From: Erythroxylum novogranatense
Taxonomy: Eukaryota; Streptophyta; Magnoliopsida; Malpighiales; Erythroxylaceae
Reading direction: 5' to 3'
Length of the DNA: 64,000 nt
Assembly: GCA_029891385.1 (NCBI GenBank)
Contig: CM057231.1
Span: 20,615,300 to 20,679,299, forward strand
Positions within the stretch are counted from its first letter, which is position 1; each line of letters begins with the position of its first letter. Under the pieces are notes generated by a model. It had not been told where the DNA came from, made no database searches, and saw only the letters and a program-made list of their open reading frames with translations. The translations under genes were made by a program, and so were the position numbers. Positions 1-11,648 of this stretch are shown here, piece by piece.

Positions 1-2009
1 TAGACCATGAGTTTCTTAGTTACTTAAAAGAGAATGAAATTCTCTCTCAATGGAATCCACTTAGAACTCCACAACATAATGGGGTTTCTGAAAGGAGAAA
101 CTGTACTTTATTAGATATGGTACGTTCCATGATGAACTATGCAGTTCTTTCAATTTCATTTTGGGGATATGCTCTTAACACTGCTACTTACCTATTGAAC
201 AGAGTTCCATACAAAACCATTAACAAGAATCCATATGAAATATGGAATGGTAAAAGACCAAGGTTGTCACACTTAAAATTTTGAGGATGTGATGCTTACG
301 TTAAGCATGCAATGTCTGATAAGCTTGAAGCTAAATCAAATAAATGCATGTTTGTGGGGTATCCAAAAAGAAAGTTTTGGATATCAATTTTATCATCCTC
401 TTGAGCAAAAGGTGTTTATCTCAAAATATGCTATATTCTTAGAAAGAGAATTTATTCTCAAAGAAAGTAGTGGGAGCGATGTGGAACTTAGAGAAGTTCT
501 AGAACCATAAAGATACATTGAAATGGAACAAGAACCACAAGTTGATGCATTAAATGTCCAACCAATGGTTCAAGGAACACAAAGTCTGCGACGGTCTGGA
601 AGGGTACATCATCCACCTGTTAGATTAGATCTACATGTTGAAAAAGGAAGTGATGATACTTCAATTTTGAATGACGAACCTACTGATTTTAAGGAAGCAA
701 TGTCAGACATTGATTCTTTAAAATGGCAAGAAGCCATGAAATCTGAAATAGAATCTATATACATTAACCAAGTATGGTCTTTGGTGGATGCACCTGAAGG
801 TATAGTACCTATTGGGTGCAAATGGATTTTTAAAAGAAAAACTGACATGGATGGAAATGTACATACATACAAAACAAGGTTAGTGGCGAAAGGTTGCAGA
901 AACAAACAAGGAGTTGATTTTGATGAAACTTTTTCGCCAGTAGTAATGCTTAAATCCATAAGGATTTTATTGGCTATAACAACATATCATGATTATGAAA
1001 TTTGACAGATGGATGTCAAAACAACATTTCTCAATGGGAATTTGCAAGAGGATGTGTATATGACACAACCTGAGGGTTTTGAATCCAAAGAATTTTCTGA
1101 TCAAGTATGCAATTTGCAGAGGTCCATATATGAACTGAAGCAAGCATCGCGGAGTTGGAAAATCCGTTTTGATGAAACAATCAAAGAGTCTGGTTTTATC
1201 AAAAATATGGATGAACCTTGTATTTACAAGAAGGTGAGTGGGAGTGCAGTCATTTTCTTGGTGCTTTATGTAGATGACATATTGCTCATTAGAAATGACA
1301 TTTCAATGCTTCAGTCTGTTAAAATATGGTTATCTAAGAATTTTTCCATGAAGGATATGGGAGAAGCAACTTATATACTAGGCATAAAGATCTATAGATA
1401 AAAAAGATTGCTTGGTTTGTCCCAATCTTCGCATATAGACAAAGTGTTAAACCGGTTTAGCATGGATAATTCCAAGAGGAGATTTTTACCTACTTCGCCT
1501 GGTATTTCACTTTCTAGGAGCATGTGTCCTAAGACACAAGAGGAAAGACATAGAATGAATGGTGTTCCATATGCTTCGGCTATTGGATCGATATGCGATG
1601 CTATGTACAAGACCAGAAGTTGCTTATGCTTTGAGCATAACAAGTAGATGTCAAGCTAATCCCAGTGAGGGTCACTGGACAGCATTGAAAAATATCTTAA
1701 AGTACTTAAGAAGAATTAAAGATATTTTTCTGGTTTATAGAGGAACTGAGCTGAGATTTCAAGCTCATTCAGATCCTAGTTTCCAGCCTAATCAAGATGC
1801 TAATAGATCACAGTTAGGGTATATTTTACTCTTTGTGGTGGAGCGGTTAGTTGGAAGAGTTCCAAATAACCAACCATCACAGATTCAACAACTGAAGAGA
1901 ATCTTACAGATCCTCTCACTAAACAAGTATCTCAAACAAAACATGATAGACATATGGATGGCTATGGTATTTGATACATTGATAATTGGCTTTAGTGCAA
2001 GTGGGAAAT
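1..2009 (+). pseudogene. Copia-1 pol fragment (integrase C-part, RT, RNase H)
   Basis: This is the 3' part of a Ty1/copia polyprotein, entering the window in the integrase core. In frame 3 it reads PQHNGVSERRN, the region holding the last integrase catalytic Glu, then a stop near 284 and frame changes. The RT spans about 700-1400: it has KWIFKRK, RLVAKG, MDVKTTFLNGN, an intact catalytic YVDDILLI near 1270, and MKDMGEATYILGIKIYR. The Trp expected before QMDVKT (near 1005) is a TGA stop, a G-to-A change. RNase H (about 1560-2000) keeps MLCTRPEVAYALS and HSDPSF (family YTDASF) but is frameshifted and partly deleted. The piece runs into a polypurine tract and LTR. Family assignment is secure; the element is inactive. 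The 5' half lies outside the window. Confidence 0.93.
1999..2009 (+). other. Polypurine tract of Copia-1
   Basis: AAGTGGGAAAT directly precedes the TGTTGG start of the LTR, the usual place and composition of the plus-strand priming site in copia elements. Confidence 0.75.
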
Positions 2010-3559
2010 TGTTGGTTTATACCCTTGCAGCCAATTTTGGTTGTACTTTTTAATTGTATAAAATTTGTTTTATTGAATAAAAGGCATTCTTTATCTTTAT
2101 GTATTTTTAATTATTTAATTATTAATCATAAAGAAAAAAACCCTAGAATAATTATTATGCAATTAGAAATTATAAAGTAATTATAATTATGAGATTCAAA
2201 TTGCATTTTCGTATTAATCCTAAAATGTTCCTAGTCATAGTTTCATCAAGACAGAGTATTGATGAAATGGTTAGACTAGCACATATTTGTTTCTTTCTTA
2301 TGAAGAAAGTAATCGATCTCATAGATTAAAGTATGGATATACTTAAACAAACTTGTGGATGCTCATTAGAGAATAAGTTCACTGAACAGACCCAATTATG
2401 AGAATCCCGAATGGAACATTACTTGTGTGTCTGTGGATTATCTCATTATGATGGTTGTATAATTGATCTTTAGACTTGAGATTACCAAAGTTATCTTATG
2501 TAGGAATTACTATGTTTCGATGCTACTTATGTTCTATTATTAGAGTAGTACAATTCGGTAGTTATTGGATATAGTATGAACTATGTGAAGATAGTTGAGT
2601 GAATCAATAAAGAATTCGTTATCCTAAAACAATTAGGAAGAATGTTCTGTTGTTCTTGATTAGTAATGATTTTGAGAATCTCTGGCTAGAGTAAATTGAA
2701 ATTTGGAAAGGTTGTTTTCAAATATCAATTACAAATCATTTACTAATTAGCAAGAACAAATATGATTGGATTATTTAGAGTAGACACGAATTCCATATTC
2801 TAATTCCAATTGGAACATTAGATGACGAAAGGATTTATTTATACAAGATAACCATACATAGACAGGTTAAGTCAAACCACTTTGACATTCCTAATATTTG
2901 GGTGGTCATGACATGTTGCTAGACGACAATCATGATCTATGATTATAAATTGTTTAATTAGGGAATTAAAGATACATTAAAAGGAGTTTTAATTTATTTA
3001 ATTCTAATTATGAATTAGAATTATAATTTGTAATCATTGCCAACATATTAGGAACCTAATGAGTCATACATAAAATGGTCTATAAAGGAGAAAGTGAAAT
3101 TTGAATTAAGTTGGACTTAATTGAGAAGTTTTAGAAACTTTAAGAGTCAATATGTAATATTTGTTCTTATAAGGATTAATTAATAATTATAATTAAAGTT
3201 TGATTTTAGTTGTAATTTTAATAAAATCCAAGGATATGAAAAATAAGAATTTTCATATAAAAGGAAAAATTAGAAAAATGGAGCTAGCACTTCTAACAAT
3301 TTTTCCTCTCAAATTTGATTTGAGTTTTTCTTTGAATAGATCTGTGGATACCGTTAGAGGCCGGACGATTGAACGGCTCGTGGAATTGACAGTTTCAAAG
3401 AAACAAAAAATTGTATCGAGAAATCAAAACAGGTTCGTATAGCTTTGTCTATTTCTTGTTTTATGTTTCTAAATTTAATTCGGTTAAAGTTGGTCCTATG
3501 GAAAAATTTTAAATTCATTCCGCTGCGCTTAGATTTGATCTTATGTATTTTTTCCAATA
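2010..3559 (+). repeat. 3' LTR of Copia-1
   Basis: It begins TGTTGGTTTATACCC right after the polypurine tract. It ends near TTTTTTCCAATA (expected CCAACA) after the CCGCTGCGCTTAGAT stretch often seen at the end of plant copia LTRs. It is about 1550 bp and AT-rich. It aligns by eye along its length with the LTR at 11649-13142, for example 'CATAGTTTCATCAAGAC' near 2237 and its counterpart near 11880, so the two belong to one family. Short ORFs inside it are chance. The 3' boundary is uncertain by a few bases. Confidence 0.85.
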
Positions 3560-4934
3560 TAGAGCACTCACATTCTCATCCTCTATAGCTACCTCCTCTT
3601 ACTGGAAGGTTATAGCTTGAGAAACTGTAGTGGGGATCCCCTTCTCATTACCATGAAAATTCTTGCTTTTTGGAATCTAGGAAATTTTAGATTTCTTTTT
3701 CATAGGCTTCTAGATGTATGAGACTTTTGTATGGTCTTAAACAAGGTTCAAACTTCATTTAGTTTAAGAATCTAAACTTCTTTTAGGAGATTTTGCTTGG
3801 ATCTATGTTTATACATATGTGGGTGAATCTAACCCTTCTAAGCCTAACAGTGTTCTCATCTAAACTAATTGGTTTCCGAATTCTGCTAGCTATATGATCG
3901 AGTCATCTAAGGGTTCAATACTTTAAGGAACTTTATGGAGGTTTACCCAAATAGGAATGGTTTTCAACATTCTTTTAATAAATGAGAAACCTATACACCA
4001 CTTTTTGATAAATATAGGTTGACCTTAGATATGCCAAGGGATAGAATCGATGATCTTTTTCTCCTACTCCTTTGTAAAAAAATTGAAAAATGAATAAGTA
4101 ATATTTACTCACCATTACATTTTATAAACCTCCATGCTTCTAATTATAGTTAGGCCCTTTCTAAATAAGGGGAAAAAGTCATTCTTCTCTCTAAGAAGCA
4201 ACTAATAGCCAAAGTACTACATTTTTATGCCCTTTTTCAAGACTTCTAATGGTGGAGTTATAGGATCCTTTGGGTTATTTTGAATATATTGTAGTGAACT
4301 ACAAGTTTCTGGATTATCTACCACCTTGCTCTAATCTATTTTCCTAAAGTTATTTTGATTGGGGCTTTGTATCCAATTTACTGGGATAGTTATAAGGCTT
4401 GTCTGAAGGCAATTCCAATCTAATAACGATAAAAAGCCAATAGTGAAAGTTATGTAGGAAAATAAGAAGATGGACACGTTACTAAATGGGGAAAAGTTGA
4501 ACATGGAAATTAGTCAACCATAAATAGTGCTTGTGAGAGGGGAGTGCATTTTTCTTACATAATTATTATTATTTAGAGTTTATACAATATTATGAGTAAT
4601 TAAAATTTAGACATATGAAATTAAACTATCAAATTAATGATCATTGGGTTTGATTTTGTTTTCTTCTACATAGTTAATTAATTAAATGCATTGCATTTTA
4701 TCACATTCCCAAGTAAAGACAAGTATTTTCATACCAAATATCTTATTTAATGAGATTTTTGTATGATAATCTTTAATGAATTATGTTATACAATAAAGGA
4801 AGATGTACCTTCTAATTCACCTTCTTTCTCATCTTATTATTAATTTTCATGAACAATCACACAACTTAGTTAACCTTGACAAACCTCCATATTTGATTAA
4901 CAAGTTGATTAATTAAAGAACGTGAACATATTAC
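3560..4934. other. AT-rich stretch without recognisable gene
   Basis: I see no long ORF, repeat, RNA gene or conserved protein motif on either strand. A short reading from ATG at 3653 (MKILAFWNLG) faintly recalls the first residues of plant LINE ORF2 endonucleases, but the similarity does not continue. It is probably the old insertion site or decayed element sequence. Confidence 0.5.
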
Positions 4935-5140
4935 TACAATCTGGTATTTTCTAAGGTTAGTGAATAATTTTAAATTTCTTTGTCATGGTATATTTCATAA
5001 AATAAAAGTTAAAATTTGTATGTTACAATCTGGTATTTTCTAAGGTTAGTGAATAATTTTAAAATAATATGGTGGTATATTTAGAATAATGTGATGGTAT
5101 ATTTTATATAATGTAATGGTATTATATGTATATATTTTGT
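4935..5140. repeat. Degenerate tandem repeat, 89-bp period
   Basis: A 40-bp segment starting TACAATCTGGTATTTTC is present exactly at 4935-4974 and again at 5024-5063. The following bases repeat imperfectly as several ATGGTATATTT-like units up to about 5140. It is non-coding and local. Confidence 0.85.
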
Positions 5141-5771
5141 TGCTTACCTTTCATACTAATATATTTATAAGCATCAACCCTAGCATAAGAAATTTGTATT
5201 ACGTTTATAGGAATCTACTTTGTGACAATTGATGATTTTACTTGGCCATCTGTTAGACTTTACAAATCCTCGGTTTATACTTCTAATCTTATATATTGAA
5301 AAATTTTAAGGTAAGAAAACAAGTAAGAATTATATTATTTATATATCAATTTTATGACTAAGATTTTTGTAGTTAGTATATGATTATTGATTTGACTTAA
5401 AGCGAAATTGACTTTTAAGCATGTAGGATTTACTTATGCTTGGTCTTAGAATTTTGGTTTAGGGATTTAGGCACTTGGATTTAAAATAATGATATGTTCA
5501 TGTGTTGATGTGTTGTTTATTTAAATCGTACATTAGGAATGTTTATAGTAATGTCAATTAATGCTTAACAGTCTAAATTGTGACACTTATTAATTACAAT
5601 GGAAGCAATCAACATAGATTAGAAAACACTTTTACTTTATAATCATGTTAAGTTAACAAAACTAGTATGGATCACAAGTAGGCCTATATATTTTTGTTTC
5701 AATAGGACTCCTTCTGAATGTTTTTTTTATCTACTAGAATCTAAAAATAATCAAGTTATTATTGACTAGAC
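5141..5771. other. AT-rich non-coding stretch ending in a filler-like repeat
   Basis: No gene is seen. At its right end an 18-bp sequence (AAAATAATCAAGTTATTA) occurs at 5744-5761 and again at 5772-5789, separated by 10 bp. The second copy abuts the broken end of the Athila-like RT, so this is probably the repair junction where the rest of that element was lost. Confidence 0.5.
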
Positions 5772-5778
5772 AAAATAA

Positions 5779-6806
5779 TCAAGTTATTACAGATACTATA
5801 TGGCCTAGAATCAAACCTTGATCTACCATAAAATGACACTTTTCATAATTAACCACTAAATTAGTTCCAATGCACCTTTCTAACACTTTGGTCAGATTTA
5901 CTAGAAAATCGTTAAATGAATTACCATAAGCAGTGAAATCATCCATAAAGACCTCAATAATGTTTTCCACATAATCTGTAAAAATACTAGCCATACATCT
6001 CTAAAATGTTGTTGGAGTATTGTAAAGCTGAAAGGCATGCTACGGAAAGTGAACGTACCAAAGGGACAGGTGAAAGTAGTTTTATCCTGATCTTCTGGTG
6101 CTACCAAAAGCTGATGAAAGCCTGAAAAACCATCAAGACAACAAAAATGAGAAATCCAACCAATCTTTCTAACATCTAGTCATTAAAAGGTAAAGGAAAA
6201 TGATCATTTCTTATGCAAGCATTTAATTTCCTTAAATCAATACAAATCCTCCAGCCATTTTTCTTGCGAATGGGAACTAACTCACCATCGTTGCACTCAG
6301 TGACTATAAAACTAGTCTTTTTAGGAAATACTTGTACCGGATTTACCCACTTGCTATCAAAAATTAAAAAAATTATAACAACATCAAGTAACTAAATAAT
6401 TTCCTCCTTCACCACTTCTATCATTGGTGGGTTATCACTGAGCTTCTTTACTAGTTTTACAACTCTTTTCCAACAAAATATGATGCATACAAGTGGAAGG
6501 GCTAATGCCTTTGAAATCAAGTATTGTTCAACTGATGGCTTCCTTGTGATCTTTGAGTACCCAGATCAACTTTTCCTCCTCTAAGTTACTCAAATTGCTG
6601 GAAATTATTACCGAAAGTTTTCCACCTTCACCCAAATAAGCATATTTCAAGTGACTTGGTAGCTTTTTTAATTCCAAAATTGGTGCTTGCAAAACAAATG
6701 GAAGAAGCTTGTTGTTAGATAATGGAAGATCAATATAGGAAACATTATACCTAAAATTTTTCAATGATTCCAGCCCAAAAATTGATCTTTTCAACTTCTC
6801 AGACAT
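5779..6806 (-). pseudogene. Athila-like Ty3/gypsy reverse transcriptase, truncated
   Basis: On the minus strand from 6806 it reads PLPSHLKYAYLGE and SNLSNLEEEKLIWVLKDHK, the linker typical of Athila-group elements just before RT. Next come a decayed NGWRICIDLRKLN-like block (about 6290-6230) and QDKTTFTCPFGTFTFRSMPF with a frameshift. These are followed by MASIFTDYVENIIEVFMDDF, carrying the catalytic MDD, and NYEKCHFMVDQGLILGHIVS. The sequence then stops abruptly near 5790, so the RT C-terminus, RNase H and integrase are missing. Protease and gag lie upstream on the same strand. Athila lineage is judged from the wording of these motifs. It is not functional. Confidence 0.9.
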
Positions 6807-6989
6807 TACAAATTTCTTGTCAAGAATTCTAGCTACTTAGGATAAAAAACTTCACTGATTGCAAGCTTCAAGTTATCTGAAACGGTTAACTCAAAAATCT
6901 ATTGTGTCAAAGAATCAGTTACATACAAAAACAGAATGATCATTAGAAGGATATCGAATGGCATCATATATATTGAATTTTTTCAATAC

Positions 6990-7390
6990 TCCATCAAACT
7001 CCATAGTTAAAATACCTTCAACTACTTGTTGTTTTCAAGAATAGCCTACCTAATAGAATTGGAACTGATTTAGATGAATGATCCTCTTCCATATCAAGAA
7101 CATAAAAGTCTGCCAAAAAAACTTGCTCATTAACCTACGCCAAGACATTTTCCAAAACTCCTTCGGGATAAGCATTAGACCTATCAGCTAGCTGAATAAC
7201 AACACCAGTTTCTTTATGAGGTTTCAAATTCAAAGAATGATAGATTGAACACATTTATAGATGCTCCTAAATCAACTATTGCTTTCTTGATTCTTAAACC
7301 ACCTATCTTACAAGGTATTATAAACATACCCAGATCCTTGCACTTTGGGGGTAACTTTTTCTGAAGAACAGCAGAGACGTTCTCTCCCAT
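6990..7390 (-). pseudogene. Athila-like aspartic protease remnant
   Basis: On the minus strand it reads ENVSAVLQKKLPPKCKDLG then IVDLGASIN around 7275, matching the (C)DLGASINLMP active-site block of Athila-type proteases. Further on are VIQLADRSNAYPEGVLENVL and FYVLDMEEDHSSKSVPILLG, the flap and C-terminal ILGR(P)FL region. Stops and frame changes break it. It sits between the gag and RT pieces as expected for gag-PR-RT order. Confidence 0.85.
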
Positions 7391-7679
7391 ATGAATTTTT
7401 CATCTCCCATCAACTTTCTTTTGGTAATGCATAATTCCTTAAGGAATTTTGCGCACTTTGGAACTTGTTTACTAGTACCAAGAAGGGGAATACTTACCTC
7501 TATCTTCCAAAAGACATCAAGAATCTCTTTCTCTTGCTACTTTTGTTTCGACTTTGCCAATCTACTCGGGAAAGAAGGAGGAATGACCATGAGTTGTTTC
7601 AGTTGCGATGGTTCTAATTTTCATCATGCAACAACTCTACCTCTTTTTCTATTTCTTCCTCCTTGACATACTCTTAAGC

Positions 7680-8714
7680 TTCCTTTTCCAAATTTTTTAG
7701 TTCTTTCCCACTCCTTAGTGTGATAGCGTTGGCATTTTGCTAAGGATTCAATTTAGTTGTTACGGTAAATATCTGAAATTCTAGGCTTTCAACTTTCCGA
7801 TAGTTGTAGCCAGTTGGCTCATCTGGTTCTCCAAATTTACCATGCTATATTTTGTTTGCTGCTGAAATTGTCGCATGTTGGTAGCCAAAGCATAAACTAT
7901 TTGGTCCAGAGATAAACTTGACTTAGGTGGGGGCTAAGACGTAGAGGCTAACTATCTCTGTTAAAATCCCTGTTGTTGAAAGGTGTTGGATTTCTACCCA
8001 TAACTGAAGTTTGGATGATCTCTCCATCCAAGATTGTATGTAGGAGCATGAGGATCATACTTTTGGTGGTACTAGCCTTGAGATCCTCCTACAAATTTTG
8101 CTTTTTCTTCCTTTTGGAGAGTTGAGCACATATCTATAGGATGCTCGAATTTTGAACATATCTTACAAGCTTTTACTTGTCTTTAATTTCCAACCATAAT
8201 TTTCTGCAACAATGAAGTAAAATTATCAAGCCTTTGTTTAAGAGAATTTGCACTTACCTCATTCACCTTTTTAGTTGGAGGATTTTGTTGGGTGCCAAAT
8301 TGCTGAGTATTGGCAACCACCTTGGAAATTAATTCCATTACTTGAGCAAGCATTTTATCTGCTAATGCTCCACCACTAGCTGTATCAATCAAATTTCTAT
8401 TAGATAACAATAAACCTTTACAAAAAATATTGAATTATAAGTTGGCATGATTGATGCTAAAAAAACTATGTGTAATTCCTTCAAATGTTTATGAGGATCC
8501 TCGCTGTGAAACCACAAAAAGTTAGTAGTAAGTGAATCAAACCAGATTTCAATTCAAAAGCTACCTGAATGTCAGGAAATTCTATGCAAAAGGGTTGTTG
8601 GTTGACGTTCAGATTAGCCAAGTTTCTTAAGGCAAGTTTCGCTCCTGCCATCGTTTCTAGTTCAGCAATAAATTCAGATAAATCAATTATCAATTCAAAA
8701 TCAGATGAACTCAA
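7680..8714 (-). pseudogene. Athila-like gag remnant
   Basis: The N-terminal part (8714 downwards) has ALRNLANLNVNQQPFCIEFP and FELKSGLIHLL, matching the start of Athila-group gag. A large piece of the central retrotrans_gag region is missing. It resumes near 8410 with DTASGGALADKMLAQVMELI and a Cys-rich block, CKICSKFEHPIDMC, then YDPHAPTYNLGWRDHPNFSY, a hallmark of Athila gag C-termini. Next are SLDQIVYALATNMRQFQQQ and NLENQMSQLATTIGKL. Several stops interrupt it. It lies directly downstream (minus strand) of the PBS at 8842-8859. Confidence 0.88.
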
Positions 8715-8841
8715 AATAGATTTTTATTGTCTTAATTCTTTTCTTAGCTTGTAAGCTGTCTTCTCTATCTCATAATCAAATTACAATTGACCTATACGAG
8801 ATGAACGAGTCATAAAAATTCAAATAAAATAATGACACTAG

Positions 8842-8859
8842 TCCTCAACAATGATGCAA
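8842..8859 (-). other. Decayed primer-binding site of the Athila-like element
   Basis: The minus strand reads TTGCATCATTGTTGAGGA. Against the TGGCGCCGTTGCCGGGGA-type site I recall for Athila/Tat elements it differs at 7 of 18 positions, and 6 of the 7 are G-to-A or C-to-T. Its place just inside the LTR end supports the call. Confidence 0.65.
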
Positions 8860-8864
8860 AAATT

Positions 8865-10127
8865 TGATGGTATTTGAATCCAACAAAAATAAATTCTTAC
8901 TCTTGAAAACCAAGTTTATGTAGAAAGCGATGAGTAGGGTCATACTCTGTAGGGACTGATCGAATTATTAAATCCAAATTTAAAACAAATAAACTAAAAG
9001 AGGGGGTTTGTTGCGAATAACAAGTGACAAAATAGATGCAGGAAATAATTGCTAACAAAAATCAATGAGACAAAATTCTAGCCAAGGTATTGTAGTATTG
9101 GTTATGATAAATTGATCCTCAAATATAAAAGATGAAAATTCTCTTTTCAAGTAAATTGGTTATGAATATTAAAGAACTCTAATATTCTACTCTCCTTTAA
9201 TATTAATCTAAGAGGAATAAGTTCTCCAATTAAATCTTATTCACAATCAACCCTAAATATGCTCTTAGGATTTAAATTAGAAATAGCATTAAAATTAGAA
9301 GAGCAACCAATTCCACCTAATAAATCACAAGCTCGACTATTCTGAGTGGGTTGAATATTTTCACCAACGCAACTATAACAATTTAATTTATTAAGTGTGT
9401 CGGTTTACCTCTTTATTGAATTGGTCAAACAAAATGAATTTGACCATTAAAAAGGCAATATTCAATCAATCAAAGCATGACATCGAATGCTCTAATCAAT
9501 CGAAATCTAAAAAAGAAACAGAAAACATTCAAATAATTGAGAAGAGAAAATATTAAGAAGAAATTCTCACAATTTAATCATGAACCAAACCTTGACTAAC
9601 CTTAACTAGAAAGGAAGATCTTTAGTTGCTCATGGCTTTTGGCATTCCATACTCATCCCTAGAACACAAGTCATTAAAAAACCAACCTTATGAGTCTGCT
9701 AGCAAAGCAAACTTATATAGCTAGCCTAACCTAAGCGTATTAATAACAAACTAGGACCTAATAAAATTCTATTGCCACAAAGGGTGGAAACTTTTGATAA
9801 AAGTTCAAATCAGTCGTAAAATTGTCTTTAATCCCAATGTTGTCGATATAGCAAAATGAACCATAACTTCACTCATTCTCCAAGTCATGTGACCCCCTTT
9901 TGCAACTATGCGAGTGTTGAACTAGATTTATTGCAATTCCTTCTAGGACAATCTCTTGTTTTACGTCATCCAATCTTTACGTCTCATCTTTGTTCCAATA
10001 CTTCTTTAAAATTTTCAATTTAAGCTTAATCTCCCTACTTTGCCATTCTCTATACCTAAAAATAAATATGGAATTAATTTCATCCATTTGAACACCAATC
10101 AATTAGAAAGTGTGAAAATTAACGTCA
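8865..10127 (-). repeat. 5' LTR of the Athila-like element
   Basis: On the plus strand it starts TGATGGTATTTGAATCC next to the PBS and ends near AATTAACGTCA. On the minus strand it is therefore TGACGTTAATT...CCATCA, about 1263 bp. It contains a block near 8930 (GATGAGTAGGGTCATACTC...AGGGACTG) of a kind common in LTRs of this group. The outer boundary is inferred from the TG...CA rule only. No second LTR is present because the element is truncated at 5772-5790. Confidence 0.6.
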
Positions 10128-10347
10128 AAATATATGGTCAAAACTAGTTCTATCACTTTTGACCTCTTTATTGGTTTGTTAGACTTCTTCTTCTTCTTTC
10201 CCATTCACGACATTGGGTCCATCTCACATTCACCATTATGGATCTTCTTCTCCATAAAACCTCTCTCTCCTTTTAACTCTCTCTTCCCCTCACTACATCG
10301 ACATCACTTATTCTTCTTTGTTTGGGTTTCTATCTTCTAACTTTCAC

Positions 10348-11564
10348 ATGGGCAAGACAAAGCTTTAGGATTCATCTTTAATGGTGGAGAAACCATTGAC
10401 GAGAACCACTCCCTCAATCGTCGATCCAAGACAGCACTTTAGTTATCAAAATTCGGGAAATCATTAACTGGGGTTGGGTCTTCTTTTGCAACACTTATCA
10501 AAATTCTTGATGTCCCATTTATTTGGGATAGAGAGTCTGACTTCAACGAGGTTTCCACTACAAAGGCTCCATTGACTGCTCCACAGAAACGGACGAAACA
10601 ATGAGCTCGAAAAACAATCTGCCCACCTCAGAGAATTTCTTCTGGCAGAATGACACTGAGCAATGTGTTATCATTTAAGTTCTACACTTCTGAAGCTACA
10701 CAAAAATGGGATACTCTCGGCAATTAATTTAGATGAATACCAACAGCATTGATTGGATGTTTTGATATCTGAGAGGAATTTATTACAAGATGCAATATTA
10801 CTAGAGCATTCTGATTATGAACTGGTAAAGGAATTTTATTGCAATTCAACTAGTGATATATTGAATGATACTATATTAAGTTATAAGTTGGTGTATTTGC
10901 AGGGTCAACTAGTACAATTTGATGCTGATAGACTAAATATTTTTCTGGGCATTGGAGATCGAATTTATTATTGCAATTGGATTGTTCCGAATGATTTGAT
11001 TACGACTGTGTAAAATGGAGGCAAATTAACTGCTTGGCCATCCAGTTCGATATTGTGTGCCTCTTTGTTAACACAAAAATATTTTGTAATCTTTGAGTTA
11101 TTTTTAGCTAATTGGATGCCTCGTATGCATGTTGTTTCAGTTTATTTAGTGCTGGCTAAATTGGTCTATGCAATTGGTACTAGGGTGAATTTTAATCTGG
11201 GCAATTCATAATTGAAGGTATGTTGGCTATTGAAGATAAATCGTACTCCTTGCTATATTTTTCATGTTTGATTACTCAGTTGCTACATGCCAATGGCATC
11301 CCTCAGTTGGAGTGGAGTATCCTTAAACTGGTCACGTTAATGAATATCTCACCAAGAATTTTCAAGCAACCACAAGTAGTGGACTTGCCACACACATCAA
11401 CTGGCCCCCTCAGATCCCTCGACCACTACATTCTTCAATCCTCATATGGCTCTTTTCACTAAAATTGAACAGATTGAAGGCATCTTTCAATTAGGACTTA
11501 ACGCTTTTCATCAATTGAAGCAGCAGGTTCTTCGATTTTTCATTGTCTCTTGACTACACTTTTT
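10348..11564 (+). pseudogene. 'Putative plant transposon protein' type ORF, degenerate
   Basis: A likely start is ATG at 10348, after a CT-rich leader (10180-10330). The reading is broken by stops and frameshifts. The best block is 10753-11013: LDVLISERNLLQDAILL, YELVKEFYCNSTSDIL and LVQFDADRLNIFLGIGD. This is the FY...LNxFLG pattern of the retroelement-associated domain family often annotated 'putative plant transposon protein'. Beyond it follow WPSSSILCASLLTQKYFV and LANWMPRMHVVSVYLVLAK, matching the C-terminal half of that family. The piece ends with an FCPKGGE-like tail near 11585 and is cut by the LTR at 11649. Function of the family is unknown. I cannot tell which mobile element carried it. 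Confidence 0.65.
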
Positions 11565-11648
11565 TAGTATCTTTTGTCCCAAAGGGGGAGAATACTTGGG
11601 TTTGTGTTGGTTGTTGCATTTTCTTTTATGTTTTGTTTATGTTGAGAT

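Noticed and set aside
3653..3700. MKILAFWNLG reading as the start of a LINE ORF2 endonuclease
   Set aside because: Similarity ends after about ten residues, and no endonuclease or RT motif follows.
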